DNA of 45,778 nucleotides, from assembly GCA_003566635.1 (NCBI GenBank), contig PXCK01000111.1, positions 1 to 45,778 of the forward strand, in the 5' to 3' direction. Positions 1 through 10,200 of the stretch are shown one piece after another (the stretch's first letter is position 1; each line of letters begins with the position of its first letter). The position numbers were made by a program, and so were the translations under genes. Under the pieces are notes generated by a model. That model did not search any database and was not told the origin of the DNA. It was given only the letters and a program-made list of their open reading frames with translations. Source of the stretch: Balneolia bacterium. Its GTDB lineage: Bacteria > Bacteroidota > Rhodothermia > Balneolales > Cyclonatronaceae.

Positions 1-3000
1 TGATATAACCAGAAAGTGTATTCAGTTCCCGGGTCAAGATCGCCTAGTCTGAAGCCGAATGGATTTTCGCCATCACCATCACCCGGAGGGCTTCCGAATT
101 CGTATTCGATAGCATCCTGAGGATTAGAAGGCGCATCATCACTTCTAGAATAGAACAAACGGTAAACAATATTTTCATTATCTAGTACATCGTTTGGTCC
201 GACTGATAGGAAAACTTCACCAGGGTTAACAGGTTCTTCACCTACCATGTCAGAAGCGACAAACCCAACTGGCATGGCGGGAGGGGTATCTTCATCTTCA
301 GCGCTACTAAAAAAGATATTATCTAAGAACAAAGTAGATTCGCCATTTCCACCTTCGAATTTCATTTGGAAAACTTCAGATATATCTACATTATCAAAGA
401 ATGATAATGGTATTTCGTAGGTTACCCACTGACCCGGTGTAATATCAAGAGCGAATAACTTTTCTTGAGGTCCGGGGCTAATGATGGTGAAATTAACAGC
501 ATTTGCATTTGCAGTCCACATATCGAAACGAATTGAATTCATTTCAGAAGCATCTATTGCAGGAGCAAACTCTGTTCCTTGGTAATTGAAGTTATCATAC
601 TTTATAGTATTGCTTCCATCGATTTCAATAAATGAAACAACAGTAGATTGACCCCACTGCGGATTGAAGTTTGTTCCGTCTATATCAGTGTATGCATCAC
701 TATATATAGAAATTACATTTTCAGCATCAACCGTTGGGGTTGGGGCAGCTGTTTCAGGTTCTTCGGCTTGGTCACCTTCGCCGGCTGAGACTTCTGTAGC
801 AGAAGAGTTGCCTTCTGAAAATTGCTCGCTATCTGTATTAAATTGATACAGCCAGAATGTATATTCCGTACCAGGTTCCAAGCCACCTAAAACGAAACCA
901 AATGCCGCATTTCCTCCACCATCACCATCTGTGCTGCCAAATGTATATTCTGTAGCAGTTTTAGGGTCTTCAGGTGCATTTGCAGTTTGTGAATAAAATA
1001 GGCGATAAATTATATCTTCTTGTTCTGTATTGTTCGGGCCTACAGCTAAGAACATTTCACCGGGCTCTAATGGATTGCCGCCAAGAACATTTTCTGCAAC
1101 TAATCCAACAGGTGTTGGAGGTGCAGGTAATGTGCCCGGTTCACCACCGGATACAGCTTCACCGATTGCAGGCTCAGAAAATAGATCTTCATCGGAATCG
1201 TAATGATATAGCCAAAATGTGTAACTGGTACCGGGTTCTAACCCACCAATTGTAACACCAAATGGTCCTGTTCCACCACCATCTCCGGGTACTGAACCAA
1301 AAGCATATTCAGTTGCAGTGGTTGGGTCAGCCGGTGCATCATCTGTTTCAGCATAAAATAATCGATATTGTAACCCACCAAAAGGAGGCCCTGCTGCAAC
1401 AAATAATTCGCCAAACCCTACAGGGTTCTCACCAATCATATCAGAGACAGTTAAACCAGCTGGTGTGGGTGGGAGTTCAGGTTCATCACCACCGCCTGCA
1501 ATTGCATTTGCAACAGCCGGCTGTGAGTAAATATCGTTAACAGTATCATATTGATACAGCCAGAAACGATAACTTGTGCCATCTTCAAGATCCCCTAGAA
1601 CAAATCCAAATGCCGCATTTCCTCCACCATCACCGTCTGTACTACCGAAGGTGTACTCTGTGGCATCAAGTGGGTTTGATGGTGCTGACGCAGTTTGAGA
1701 ATAAAACAAACGATATTCAAGGTCATCGTTCTCAGCAACATCATTAGCACCAGCGGATAGGAAAACTTCGCCCGGTCCAACCGGATTCTCACCTACCATA
1801 GTAGATGCAGCAAACCCTTGTGGTGTTGCAGGTGCGTCTCCATCGTCATCAGTACTAAAAAAGATATTATCTAAAAATAATGTTACTGTACCGTCACCAC
1901 CATCAAACTTCATTTGAAAAATGTCGGCAATATTTACATTATCAAAGAATGCTAAAGGTATTTGATAGCTAACCCATTCGCCGGTTGTAATGTCAAGTCC
2001 AAATAGTTTTTCTTGAGGACCAGGACTAATTACAGTAAAGTTTACATTTGTAGCATCAGGTGTCCACATATCGAAATGGATAAAATCCATCCCTGAAGCG
2101 TCAATATTAGCGGCAAATTGTGTTCCCTGATAATTGAAATTAGCATATTTAAGTGTGTTACTGCCTTCTATTTCAACAAAGGAAACCTGTGTAGATTGTC
2201 CCCAGTTAGGATTAAAGTCTGTACCATCAACATCTGAGTAAGCATCACTAAAAATAGATATAACATTTTCAGCATCTACTGTTGGAGTTGGAGCTGCTGT
2301 TTCAGGTTCATTTCCACTACTATCTCCTGCAGTTGTTTCTGTTGCTGAGCTATTTCCTTCAGAAAATAATTCAGTTTCAGTATTGTACTGGTATAGCCAA
2401 AATGTATACTCTGTATCCGGTTCAAGACCACCCAGAGTAAATCCAAATGCATTATTGCCGCCGCCGTCGCCATCAATGCTTCCAAAAGTATATTCTACAG
2501 CGTCAATTGGATTTGTTGGTGCGGATGCAGTCTGTAAATAGAATAAACGATAAACAATATCTTCTTCATTAGAATTATTAGGTCCTACGGCTAGGAAAAT
2601 TTCACCGGCTTCTAAAGGTGCACCGCCGAGTGTGTTCTCAGCAACTAAACCAATTGGTGTTGGAGGAGCCGGTATCGAACCTGGTTCACCACCAGAAGTA
2701 GCGGTTCCGCTAGCAGGTTCGGAGAATTCGTCGGTTGAAGCATTATAGTGATATAACCAAACGGTATACTCTGTTCCGGGTTCAAGGTCTCCAATTACAA
2801 AACCGAAAGGCGCAGTTCCTTCACCCGGTAAACCAACTTCAGTTGCAGTTGTGGGATCAGCTGGAGCATTATCAGTCATAGCATAAAACATACGATACTG
2901 AAAACCCGCTGCCGGAGGACCTGCTGAAACGAAAATTTGTCCAAACCCTACAGGATTATCACCAATCATATCCGAAACATTAAGTCCAACAGGTGGCGGT

Positions 3001-3370
3001 GGTGGTGCAGGGTCTTCGTCACTATCTTCACCGGAAACTACACTGGCAGAAGCCGCCCCGGGTGAAAATTCTGATGTGGCCTCATTATATTGATAAAGCC
3101 AGAAGGTATATTCAGTACCGGCTTCTAAACCTGTAATTATGAATCCAAAAGGGCTAACACCATCGCCATCACCTGCAGTAGTACCAAATGTGTATTCGTC
3201 GCCTTCGCTAATAGGGTTATCTACATTTTCAGCAGTTTGAGCGTAGAATAATCGGTATCTAATATCTCCACCAACATTATTTGGCCCCGCTGTTAAGAAT
3301 GCTTCGCCTGCAGGCAGTGGGATTCCATTCAGTTCATTACTTGCTCCAAAACCCTCCGGAATAGGAGGAA
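1..3370 (-). repeat. Higher-order coding tandem repeat, unit [R-alpha, R-beta, R-gamma, CBM]
   Basis: Equivalent stretches are spaced exactly 1548 bp (516 codons) apart. The strings around 313 and 1861 (DNIFF end of the CBM-like module) match, as do those around 733 and 2281 (start of the CBM-like module). The stretches at 1411 and 2941 (R-beta) match with a 1530 bp offset because the distal copy is slightly shorter. Each of the three Fn3-like modules in a unit resembles its counterpart in the next unit more than its immediate neighbours, so whole four-module blocks were duplicated. About 2.2 units are visible. Confidence 0.85.
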
Positions 3371-3512
3371 CGGTAGCATCATCTGCAATTGATTGAGAAG
3401 TATTCTCAATCGAGTCATTCATGTCGGTAGCTAAATCTAATGCCATACTCGATTGTGCTAGCACAAAAGATGACATCAAAAATAAAAACGACAACAGTAT
3501 AGTCTTTTTCAT
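1..3512 (-). CDS. Giant secreted repeat protein with Fn3-like and CBM-like modules (partial, C-terminus outside window)
   Basis: An open frame of 1170 codons starts at ATG 3512-3510 and runs off the left edge without a stop. A signal peptide is clear (MKKTILLSFLFLMSSFVLAQ). The rest is built of two module types. A roughly 110-residue Fn3-like module, with a motif like [16 protein letters not shown] near its end and an acidic GDGDG-type loop, starts near residues 49, 172, 283, 562, 683, 800 and 1078. A roughly 140-residue beta-sandwich, CBM-like module beginning VISIFSDAY lies at about 412-551 and 928-1067. The order is three Fn3-like then one CBM-like, repeated. There is no catalytic domain in the visible part. 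The gene lies 30 bp downstream of the LacI-type regulator on the same strand. I infer a surface glycan-binding or adhesive protein of the glucan locus; a sorting tail may lie outside the window. Confidence 0.85.
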   Translation of the reverse strand, partial: MKKTILLSFLFLMSSFVLAQSSMALDLATDMNDSIENTSQSIADDATVPPIPEGFGASNELNGIPLPAGEAFLTAGPNNVGGDIRYRLFYAQTAENVDNPISEGDEYTFGTTAGDGDGVSPFGFIITGLEAGTEYTFWLYQYNEATSEFSPGAASASVVSGEDSDEDPAPPPPPVGLNVSDMIGDNPVGFGQIFVSAGPPAAGFQYRMFYAMTDNAPADPTTATEVGLPGEGTAPFGFVIGDLEPGTEYTVWLYHYNASTDEFSEPASGTATSGGEPGSIPAPPTPIGLVAENTLGGAPLEAGEIFLAVGPNNSNEEDIVYRLFYLQTASAPTNPIDAVEYTFGSIDGDGGGNNAFGFTLGGLEPDTEYTFWLYQYNTETELFSEGNSSATETTAGDSSGNEPETAAPTPTVDAENVISIFSDAYSDVDGTDFNPNWGQSTQVSFVEIEGSNTLKYANFNYQGTQFAANIDASGMDFIHFDMWTPDATNVNFTVISPGPQEKLFGLDITTGEWVSYQIPLAFFDNVNIADIFQMKFDGGDGTVTLFLDNIFFSTDDDGDAPATPQGFAASTMVGENPVGPGEVFLSAGANDVAENDDLEYRLFYSQTASAPSNPLDATEYTFGSTDGDGGGNAAFGFVLGDLEDGTSYRFWLYQYDTVNDIYSQPAVANAIAGGGDEPELPPTPAGLTVSDMIGENPVGFGELFVAAGPPFGGLQYRLFYAETDDAPADPTTATEYAFGSVPGDGGGTGPFGVTIGGLEPGTSYTFWLYHYDSDEDLFSEPAIGEAVSGGEPGTLPAPPTPVGLVAENVLGGNPLEPGEMFLAVGPNNTEQEDIIYRLFYSQTANAPEDPKTATEYTFGSTDGDGGGNAAFGFVLGGLEPGTEYTFWLYQFNTDSEQFSEGNSSATEVSAGEGDQAEEPETAAPTPTVDAENVISIYSDAYTDIDGTNFNPQWGQSTVVSFIEIDGSNTIKYDNFNYQGTEFAPAIDASEMNSIRFDMWTANANAVNFTIISPGPQEKLFALDITPGQWVTYEIPLSFFDNVDISEVFQMKFEGGNGESTLFLDNIFFSSAEDEDTPPAMPVGFVASDMVGEEPVNPGEVFLSVGPNDVLDNENIVYRLFYSRSDDAPSNPQDAIEYEFGSPPGDGDGENPFGFRLGDLDPGTEYTFWLY

Positions 3513-3542
3513 ATCTAGTTTTTTCTTTTTTAGTTAGTGGTA

Positions 3543-4598
3543 CTAAACCAATTTCTTATACTTAGTTGAAAAACAATTTATAAGCTCTGTGGTACTTTCC
3601 CTTATTGATAATGTAACAGGTACTAAACTTGTATAACCGGAGTGGTTAGTTGAAGCGTTATCCTGTAATCTGTTTAGTATTAGTTCTATGGTTTTTTTAC
3701 CTAGCATTTCATAGGGTGTATTTACAGATGTAATACTTGGTGTATAAATGTCGCAAGTTGGAAGGTTATCGAAACCCGCAACTGCTACATCTTCCGGTAT
3801 AGAAAGACCATCTCTAATGGCTGCATGTAAGAAACCAATTGTTGTACCATCATTACTACAGAAAATAGCATCGGGTTTAACCACTGCTTTCTTGTAGTGT
3901 AGATAAGCTACTTTACCTTTTTCAAGTGAATAATCTCCTGAAAAGTCCCAAACTAATTTCATATCGTCTGAAGCGCGGACATAATCTTGAAAACCATTTT
4001 TTCGAAGCATCGCTTCAGATTTATTTGTAGGTCCTTCGATTATACCCACATTTTTAAAGGACATATCTTCAAAGTGTTTTGCGACTAGAAAGCCACCTCT
4101 ATAATTATCGAAAGTAATTGTATCCATTACAGGGTTGGCAATTGGAGCAATGGAAACAACCGGGAACTCGGGTGGTATTTTCTTCAAAATTGCAAGATAG
4201 TCATCAGCACGATAGTCGGGCAGGAATATAATTGCCGCATCGTAATAAGAAGGATTGATTTCAACTGCTACGTCTTCCGGTGTGTCAGAATGGTGGCTTA
4301 CACTTATTAAGCTAATCCTTGCTTTTGTATTTTTTGCCGATTTGTCAAAACCTTCAAACAAAGAAGCAAAGAATTCACCAGTATAATGTCGTGTAACAAG
4401 GGCGATTTTTATAGTTTTTTTTAGTTCAATAGGTGTTTGGATAGTAGAGATCGGATAATTAAGGCGCTGTGCGCTTTCGAAAATTCTAATTTCTTTCTCT
4501 TTACTTATTTTACCTGTTCTTGTAAGTGCTCTTGAAACCGTAGAGATAGATAAGCCTGAATCTTCTGCTATGTCTTTTAAAGTGACTTTTTTAATCAT
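3543..4598 (-). CDS. LacI/GalR-family transcriptional regulator
   Basis: A 351-residue protein from ATG at 4598. It has an N-terminal helix-turn-helix (residues about 3-50, core TLKDIAEDSGLSISTVSRAL) followed by a periplasmic-binding-protein-like effector domain (for example the AVAGFDNLPTCDIYTPSITS region near the C-terminus). The length is usual for the family. An in-frame extension of 20 residues upstream does not look like family sequence, so I start at MIKKVTLKD. It is divergent from the glycan-binding gene at 5027 and directly precedes the giant repeat protein on the same strand. A LacI-type operator sits in the divergent region. I infer control of the beta-glucan locus; the effector is unknown but a beta-glucan oligosaccharide or glucose derivative is plausible. 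Confidence 0.92.
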   Translation of the reverse strand: MIKKVTLKDIAEDSGLSISTVSRALTRTGKISKEKEIRIFESAQRLNYPISTIQTPIELKKTIKIALVTRHYTGEFFASLFEGFDKSAKNTKARISLISVSHHSDTPEDVAVEINPSYYDAAIIFLPDYRADDYLAILKKIPPEFPVVSIAPIANPVMDTITFDNYRGGFLVAKHFEDMSFKNVGIIEGPTNKSEAMLRKNGFQDYVRASDDMKLVWDFSGDYSLEKGKVAYLHYKKAVVKPDAIFCSNDGTTIGFLHAAIRDGLSIPEDVAVAGFDNLPTCDIYTPSITSVNTPYEMLGKKTIELILNRLQDNASTNHSGYTSLVPVTLSIRESTTELINCFSTKYKKLV

Positions 4599-4957
4599 GA
4601 GTATTTTTTTTAGTAAAAATTGATAATTAAGCTGAGTATAAGTTAATACTGCAAACAAATCACAGTTGATAGTTTTTTTAGTTCAAAAGCAATTTATGGA
4701 TAAATAAGCAATTCATGAAAATTTTTTGCACTAAATTTTTCCTGACTAAATAAAAAAACAAATAAAGTGTAAGAGTGTAATCTGTTGATCTATTATTACG
4801 CATATTGAAGTTGAATATTAGAAAATAGTAGAAAAAAGCGGTTTTTCAAAATATGGAATTCATTTTAGCTGTTAGGCTTGTGTAAGAAGTTAATTGGTGG
4901 GCTTCGGTCAATAATTGGCATATTTCATGAATAAAAATTTCTTTATTGTGAAAAAAG

Positions 4958-4988
4958 TTTGCAACTTTAAAAAGTTAAATTTAAATTG
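4958..4988 (+). promoter_or_regulatory. Candidate Bacteroidota-type promoter for 5027 gene
   Basis: TTTG at 4958-4961 is followed after 20 bp by TAAATTG at 4982-4988. This resembles the -33 TTTG / -7 TAnnTTTG promoter of Bacteroidota, with one T missing in the -7 element. The usual spacing is 19-21 bp. The -7 part overlaps the LacI-type operator. Confidence 0.4.
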
Positions 4989-5000
4989 AAAGCGATTCCA
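4987..5000 (+). promoter_or_regulatory. LacI-family operator (TGNAANCGNTTNCA)
   Basis: The sequence TGAAAGCGATTCCA fits the LacI/GalR/CcpA consensus TGNAANCGNTTNCA at every fixed position and is a partial palindrome centred on CG at 4993/4994. It lies 27 bp before the start codon at 5027, over the candidate -7 element, and next to a divergent LacI-type gene. I infer repression by that regulator. Confidence 0.7.
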
Positions 5001-5026
5001 GAATTATCAATGAATAAATATTTAAA

Positions 5027-7114
5027 ATGATGAACTTTATACAAAACTTGGTACAGAAGGGGCTTGCATTAGCAGCACTTACTGTTTTACTATTTGGATT
5101 TAATAGTGCTGTTATTGCTCAAAATGGTGATAACTTAATATTAAATGGAGATTTTGCTACTGGTGATTTAACCGATTGGACAACATTCTTTGCAGATGGA
5201 TTGAGTGCTGATATCGAAGTAGAAGACGGTGAAGTGTCCTTTACTAACATTGTTGGCGCAGGCGGAGAGGTATGGCATATTCAGTTAAACCAGGAATTGA
5301 GTGCTGATCAAATTGCATCACTTGAAGTTGGAACTACTTACAAGATATCATTTGAGGCTAGAACGAATGTTGATGGTCGTCAGCTCAGAGTATATTTTGG
5401 TGAAGACGGTGGTGGTTTTGCTGCTTTAGGGACAGCAGATTTCGAATTAACCACAAGCATGGAGAGTTACAGTACTAATGTAACCGTGTCTACTACATTT
5501 GAAAATATGAAGCTTGGATTTGAAATGGGTTTAAGCAATGATGATGTGGTGATTAGCAATGTTGAAATGGTTCCCACAGAAGATGATAATGGTGGTGGAG
5601 GAGAGGTTAATCTCCCCGTTACATTCAATGACCCGGACGTAGATTATAATCTTGTTGATTTTGGTGGTGCGATATCAGAGATTGTTGAAGATCCAACGGA
5701 TGCATCCAATAATGTTGCAAGAACGGTCAAGCCGGCCGGAGCTGAAGAATGGGCAGGTACAACAGTAAATGGTCCAAACGGTTTTGCTACTCCAATTCCT
5801 TTCACTCCCGGTGAAACAACTATGTCTGTACGTGTATGGTCTCCAATAGCTGATATACCGGTTAGGTTGAAGGTGGAAGACTCTAACGATGCTACTATTT
5901 CAGTAGAAACTGAAGCTATTGTTACTGAATCTGAAACTTGGGTGACTTTAGTATTTGACTTTACAAATCAAGCCGGAGGAACAGCCCCGATTAATTTTGA
6001 TAACAATTATAATATGGCTTCAATTTTTTTCAATTTTGGTACCACGGGTGATGCCGCCGGTGAACTTACATTCTTTTGGGATGATATGGCATTCGGCGGT
6101 GAAGGCGGTGATACACCTCCACCTATGCCAGTTGGATTTGAAGTTTCTAACATGATAGGTGAAAACCCTGTCGGTCCCGGAGAGATCTTCTTGGCTGCAG
6201 GGCCAAATAATGTTGGTGGTAATGTTGTTTACAGATTGTTTTATTCATTAACATCAGATGCTCCAGAAGACCCAACAACTGCAACTGAATATGCTTTTGG
6301 TTCAACAGCAGGTGATGGTGATGGTATAGATGCATTTGGATTCACTATCGGTGGTTTAGAAGAAAATGAAGAGTATACATTTTGGTTGTATCAATACAAT
6401 TCAGAGACAGAACTATTCTCAGCACCTGCCTCGGGTAGTGCATTCGCCGGTGGTGACGTTACTGACGGACCTCCTCCTACTCCAGTAGGGTTCGAAGTTA
6501 GCAATATGATTGGTGAAGAACCTGTAGGAGAGGGTGAACTTTTCTTAGCCGCAGGCCCAAACAATGTTGAAATTGACGGCATTGAATATAGAATGTTTTA
6601 TTCAAAAACAGATGAAGCTCCGGAAGATCCAAAAACAGCAACTGAATACGTGTTTGGTTCGATAGATGGCGATAGTGATGGAGTCTTTGCATTCGGTTTT
6701 GTGTTAGGCGGATTAGAACCAAATGAGGAATACACATTCTGGTTATATCAGTATAACACGAATTTAGAATTATTCTCTGAAAATCCTGCCGTTGGTTCTG
6801 CAGCCGCAGGTGGTACAGGAACAAATATTGATGATGAAACCGACGTTCCAAATTCTTATGAATTAAGCCAAAATTACCCGAACCCTTTCAACCCTACTAC
6901 GCAAATACAGTTTACTTTACCGGAAAGCGGACAAGTAACTGTGCAAGTGTTTAACATGGTTGGGCAACAAGTAGCAACATTAGTTGATGGTGTTATGAGT
7001 GCAGGTTCCCATACCGTTAGTTTCGACGGTTCAAATCTTTCAAGTGGCGTATATCTATACAGATTACAAGCTGCAAATGTAGTGTTAACCAGAAAAATGA
7101 TGCTGGTTAAATAA
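5027..7114 (+). CDS. Secreted modular glycan-binding protein with type IX-style sorting tail
   Basis: A 695-residue protein with a signal peptide (about residues 1-32, ending VIAQ). Domain 1 (about 33-186) begins [16 protein letters not shown], typical of CBM4/9-type jelly rolls. Domain 2 (about 193-357) is a second beta-sandwich resembling a domain in the GH81 protein at 21897. Two Fn3-like modules of 118-residue period follow (about 368-482 and 486-595), the same type as in the giant protein at 1-3512. The C-terminus (about 609-695) is a sorting tail with [20 protein letters not shown] and a final RKMMLVK. No catalytic motif is seen. It is the first plus-strand gene of the glucan locus, with an operator upstream and a terminator downstream. 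I infer a surface protein that captures beta-glucan. Confidence 0.85.
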   Translation: MMNFIQNLVQKGLALAALTVLLFGFNSAVIAQNGDNLILNGDFATGDLTDWTTFFADGLSADIEVEDGEVSFTNIVGAGGEVWHIQLNQELSADQIASLEVGTTYKISFEARTNVDGRQLRVYFGEDGGGFAALGTADFELTTSMESYSTNVTVSTTFENMKLGFEMGLSNDDVVISNVEMVPTEDDNGGGGEVNLPVTFNDPDVDYNLVDFGGAISEIVEDPTDASNNVARTVKPAGAEEWAGTTVNGPNGFATPIPFTPGETTMSVRVWSPIADIPVRLKVEDSNDATISVETEAIVTESETWVTLVFDFTNQAGGTAPINFDNNYNMASIFFNFGTTGDAAGELTFFWDDMAFGGEGGDTPPPMPVGFEVSNMIGENPVGPGEIFLAAGPNNVGGNVVYRLFYSLTSDAPEDPTTATEYAFGSTAGDGDGIDAFGFTIGGLEENEEYTFWLYQYNSETELFSAPASGSAFAGGDVTDGPPPTPVGFEVSNMIGEEPVGEGELFLAAGPNNVEIDGIEYRMFYSKTDEAPEDPKTATEYVFGSIDGDSDGVFAFGFVLGGLEPNEEYTFWLYQYNTNLELFSENPAVGSAAAGGTGTNIDDETDVPNSYELSQNYPNPFNPTTQIQFTLPESGQVTVQVFNMVGQQVATLVDGVMSAGSHTVSFDGSNLSSGVYLYRLQAANVVLTRKMMLVK
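6128..6812 (+). repeat. Two tandem Fn3-like modules (354 bp period)
   Basis: The second copy starts at 6482, 354 bp (118 codons) after the first. Both begin [12 protein letters not shown] and end with an [11 protein letters not shown] segment, and carry a DGDSDG or DGDGDG-like acidic loop. They match the modules repeated seven times in the protein at 1-3512. Confidence 0.85.
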
Positions 7115-7126
7115 CAGATACTTATT

Positions 7127-7160
7127 GCACTTCTACCAATTATGGTAGAAGTGCTTTTTT
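7127..7160 (+). terminator. Rho-independent terminator after 5027 gene
   Basis: A perfect 11 bp stem (7127-7137 with 7144-7154), a 6 nt loop and a run of six T residues. It separates the glycan-binding gene from the hybrid enzyme-barrel gene, so the two are at least partly independent transcripts. Confidence 0.9.
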
Positions 7161-7260
7161 GTATAACCACATATGTGACCAAAGTAAGTAAAGCACGTTT
7201 GATTCTGTTTTTAAGCACTCTATGGTCATACCAAAACTTCAAACTATTAATTAGGTAACT

Positions 7261-10200
7261 ATGAAAAAAATAAGAAGGTTTACAGCTCTTTTTATTTTCT
7301 TGCTAATGAGTACCACCCTAGTTGCACACGCACAACAAGGTACTGTAGTTGATTTGCAGGAAAGTGAAGATGGATGGAGAATGATTGTGGATGGGGAACC
7401 ACTCATGATTAATGGTATGAACTGGGATTATTTCCCAATTGGTACTAACTATACCTACGATTTTTGGGGACAATCCCCTCGATTTATTCAGCAGGCACTA
7501 GATTATGAAATGGGTTTGCTCCAAAATATGGGCGTAAACGCAATAAGAGTTTACACCGGTATTACCAGAGAATGGATAGAATATATCTACGACAATTTTG
7601 GCATTTATACAATGCTGAACCATTCCTTCGGTAGGTATGGAGTAGATATAGATGGTGTCTGGATGGCTAATACAGAATATTCAGATCCGAGAGTTGAAGA
7701 ATTGCTTCTTCGTGAAGTGACTGAAATGGTTCAAGAGTTCCAGGGCACTAGAGGTTTATTACTTTATCTATTAGGTAACGAGAACAACTATGGTCTTTTC
7801 TGGGGTGGTGCAGAAACGGAAGATATTCCTATTCAAGACAGAGAGTCTACAATCCGTGCTGAAGCAATGTACAAATTGTTTAATGAAGCAGCTGTACAGA
7901 TGAAACAGATAAGTGATAGTATTCCGGTTGCACTTTGTAATGGTGATTTATTGTTTATGGAGTTAATTGTTGAGCATGCTCCTGATATTGATATTTTTGG
8001 AACAAATGTTTACAGAGGTGAGACTTTTACCGATTTATACGATAGAGTAGCTGCGGAATATGGTAAACCTGTATTATTAACAGAGTTTGGCTCTGATGCT
8101 TTTAATGCTATTACCAATCAGGAAGACCAGCTAATGCAAGCACATTTCAAGCGTTTAAATTGGTTAGATATTTATGAGAATGCAGCAGGAATGGGCCGTG
8201 CTGGTAACTCTATTGGTGGTTTTACTTTCCAGTTTAGTGATGGCTGGTGGAAGCATGGTCAAACAACTGATCTTGATGTACACAATACCGAAGCCACATG
8301 GGCAAATGGTGGTTACTGGTGGGACTACGAAGAAGGTGAAAATAACATGAACGAAGAATGGTTCGGTATCAATGCTAAGGGACCAACCAACGCAGCCGGT
8401 TTTTACGAACTATTTCCAAGAGCGGCATATTATGTTATAAAAGATGCACATCAATTTGATGTTTATGCTGATGGTGTTACTATTGAAGATTTAAGAGAAC
8501 ATTTTGATAACATATCACTTACAGGTGCAATGCTAAGAGCAAGAGGTGACAGGGCTTCGCTTCAAGTTGACAGAATCAGCCCTATTACATTGAGTAGATT
8601 TACAGCTGACTTTAGTACATTTAGTACCGGTGGTGATAAAATTACAACTCCTAGTAGTGCAAATCCCGATGATAGAGTTTTCCCTAATCAGCAAGGGTTT
8701 GACCACATGCAATCTTTTATTATAGGAGTTGAAGCAAATCCTACTGCAAATGTTTCTGCTAATGTAGAAGTAAGTGTATTGGGTAATGTTGCTCAAAATC
8801 CTATTGATGAAATTTTTTATGAGAATAGAGGACGTCCTGTAAGAGTTAGCGGTCCCGATGGTGATGTAACCCTGGAAGATGTTAACAGGGTTCAACTTTA
8901 CAGTGCCGAGTATAATTGGAATCATCGCTGGTTCGATTTGACTGGTTTTTACCGAACAGGTCGTTATCACTGGGCTTATGAGGGTGACTTTTTTAACTTA
9001 TACCCGGAAGCAAACTACGGTCCAAATATCGATATTTACAACGGCGTGGCCCCATTTGGTTTTGAAGCTGAGTTCAGAAGAGAGCTAAGTGGATTAAAAA
9101 TGGCTTTTGGTCCTGAATTATGGTGGGGTGCTAACCCGGCATTATTGCTTAAGTACACCAGAGATTTCGGTCATTATCGAGTAACAGGTATTTACCACGA
9201 AGATATTGACCGTCAGCGTGAAACTGTAAGTTCATTCGCTATTCCGCAACCACAAACAAGAAGAGTTGCTCTTCATGTTAACAGATCTTTTGGTAATTTT
9301 GAAGTTGATTTGGGTGGACTATGGGCTGGTGAGCCTTTAAACGGCCGTGAATTCCAGATCTATCGTGGACCGGAAGATGGAAGTGGTGACATTTTTGTTG
9401 ACGAAATTAAGCCGGAAGACAACTGGGGTGGTAAATTGAAGTTAACCTATATGGGTGGCGGTTTTAATTGGTATGGTCAGACAGCCCTTATGGGTTTGGT
9501 TGCCAATGGTGGATTTGATCAAACCATTACGTTTACAGGTTGGAGACTAAAAGACAGTGGAAGTGGTAACCAATTCCATGTACTTTCAGGATTTACCTAT
9601 CAATTAGGCGATTTCCAGATAGCTCCTAACTTTATGTATCAGCAACCACTTGAAGGTCCAATTCCATCAGGTGTGGAAGCTCCGGGTCGACCAAGAAATA
9701 TTCTGGATGATCCGTTTGTAGTTCGTGGTAATCGTGAAACTGTAGCTGGTGAATTATTACTTACATACGATCCAACACCCGAAACATGGATGTATGCATG
9801 GGATTCCGACAGAATTGAAAATGCTGTTTTTGCAGCAAGTGTTGGTTTTGTTTACCGTCATCATCCAACAACACAAGATGCTGCTGTAGGTATATTGCCA
9901 GATGGTAGGTCTACATTCCCGTTTGATGGTGCACCACCTGCGCGTGATTTATGGGAAGTGCATGCCCGAGTTGTTTCAAAACCAAATAATCATTTTGGGA
10001 TTATTGCAAATATATATGGTGGAGAAGCAGAATCAAATGGAAGTGACGATAGGTTACTAAATCGTTTTGGTACTGAATTAAGAATGGTTTACAGACATTT
10101 AAAACTCAATTCTTTTTTGAGAATTAACGATTGGGGACCATACGATTACCACCGTGATTTCAACCAAACCTATCCTTTACAGTTAATGGCTGATCTCTCT

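Larger units (their letters stand above)
4599..5026. other. AT-rich divergent intergenic region
   Basis: These 428 bp separate the regulator from the first plus-strand gene of the glucan locus. I see no gene or RNA in it. The part nearest 5027 holds the candidate promoter and operator listed separately; the rest is AT-rich runs without clear structure. Confidence 0.7.

Noticed and set aside
974-2485. Open frames of 60-93 codons on either strand within the giant repeat gene
   Set aside because: They are His/Gln-rich or low-complexity shadows of the repeat-coding frame and recur with the repeat period.
1-3370. Possible CRISPR-like array because of regular repeats
   Set aside because: The repeats are long, coding, diverged and in one open frame; no short identical repeats with unique spacers.
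4599-4658. 20-residue N-terminal extension of the LacI-type regulator
   Set aside because: Family members begin a few residues before the helix-turn-helix; MIKKVTLKDIAEDSG at 4598 is typical.
7168-7177. Palindrome CACATATGTG before the hybrid barrel gene
   Set aside because: Only 10 bp and AT-rich in the centre; expected by chance and with no supporting second site.
8533-8970. 145-codon minus-strand frame within the hybrid barrel gene
   Set aside because: Antisense shadow with biased composition, no ribosome-binding site, and fully inside a convincing gene.
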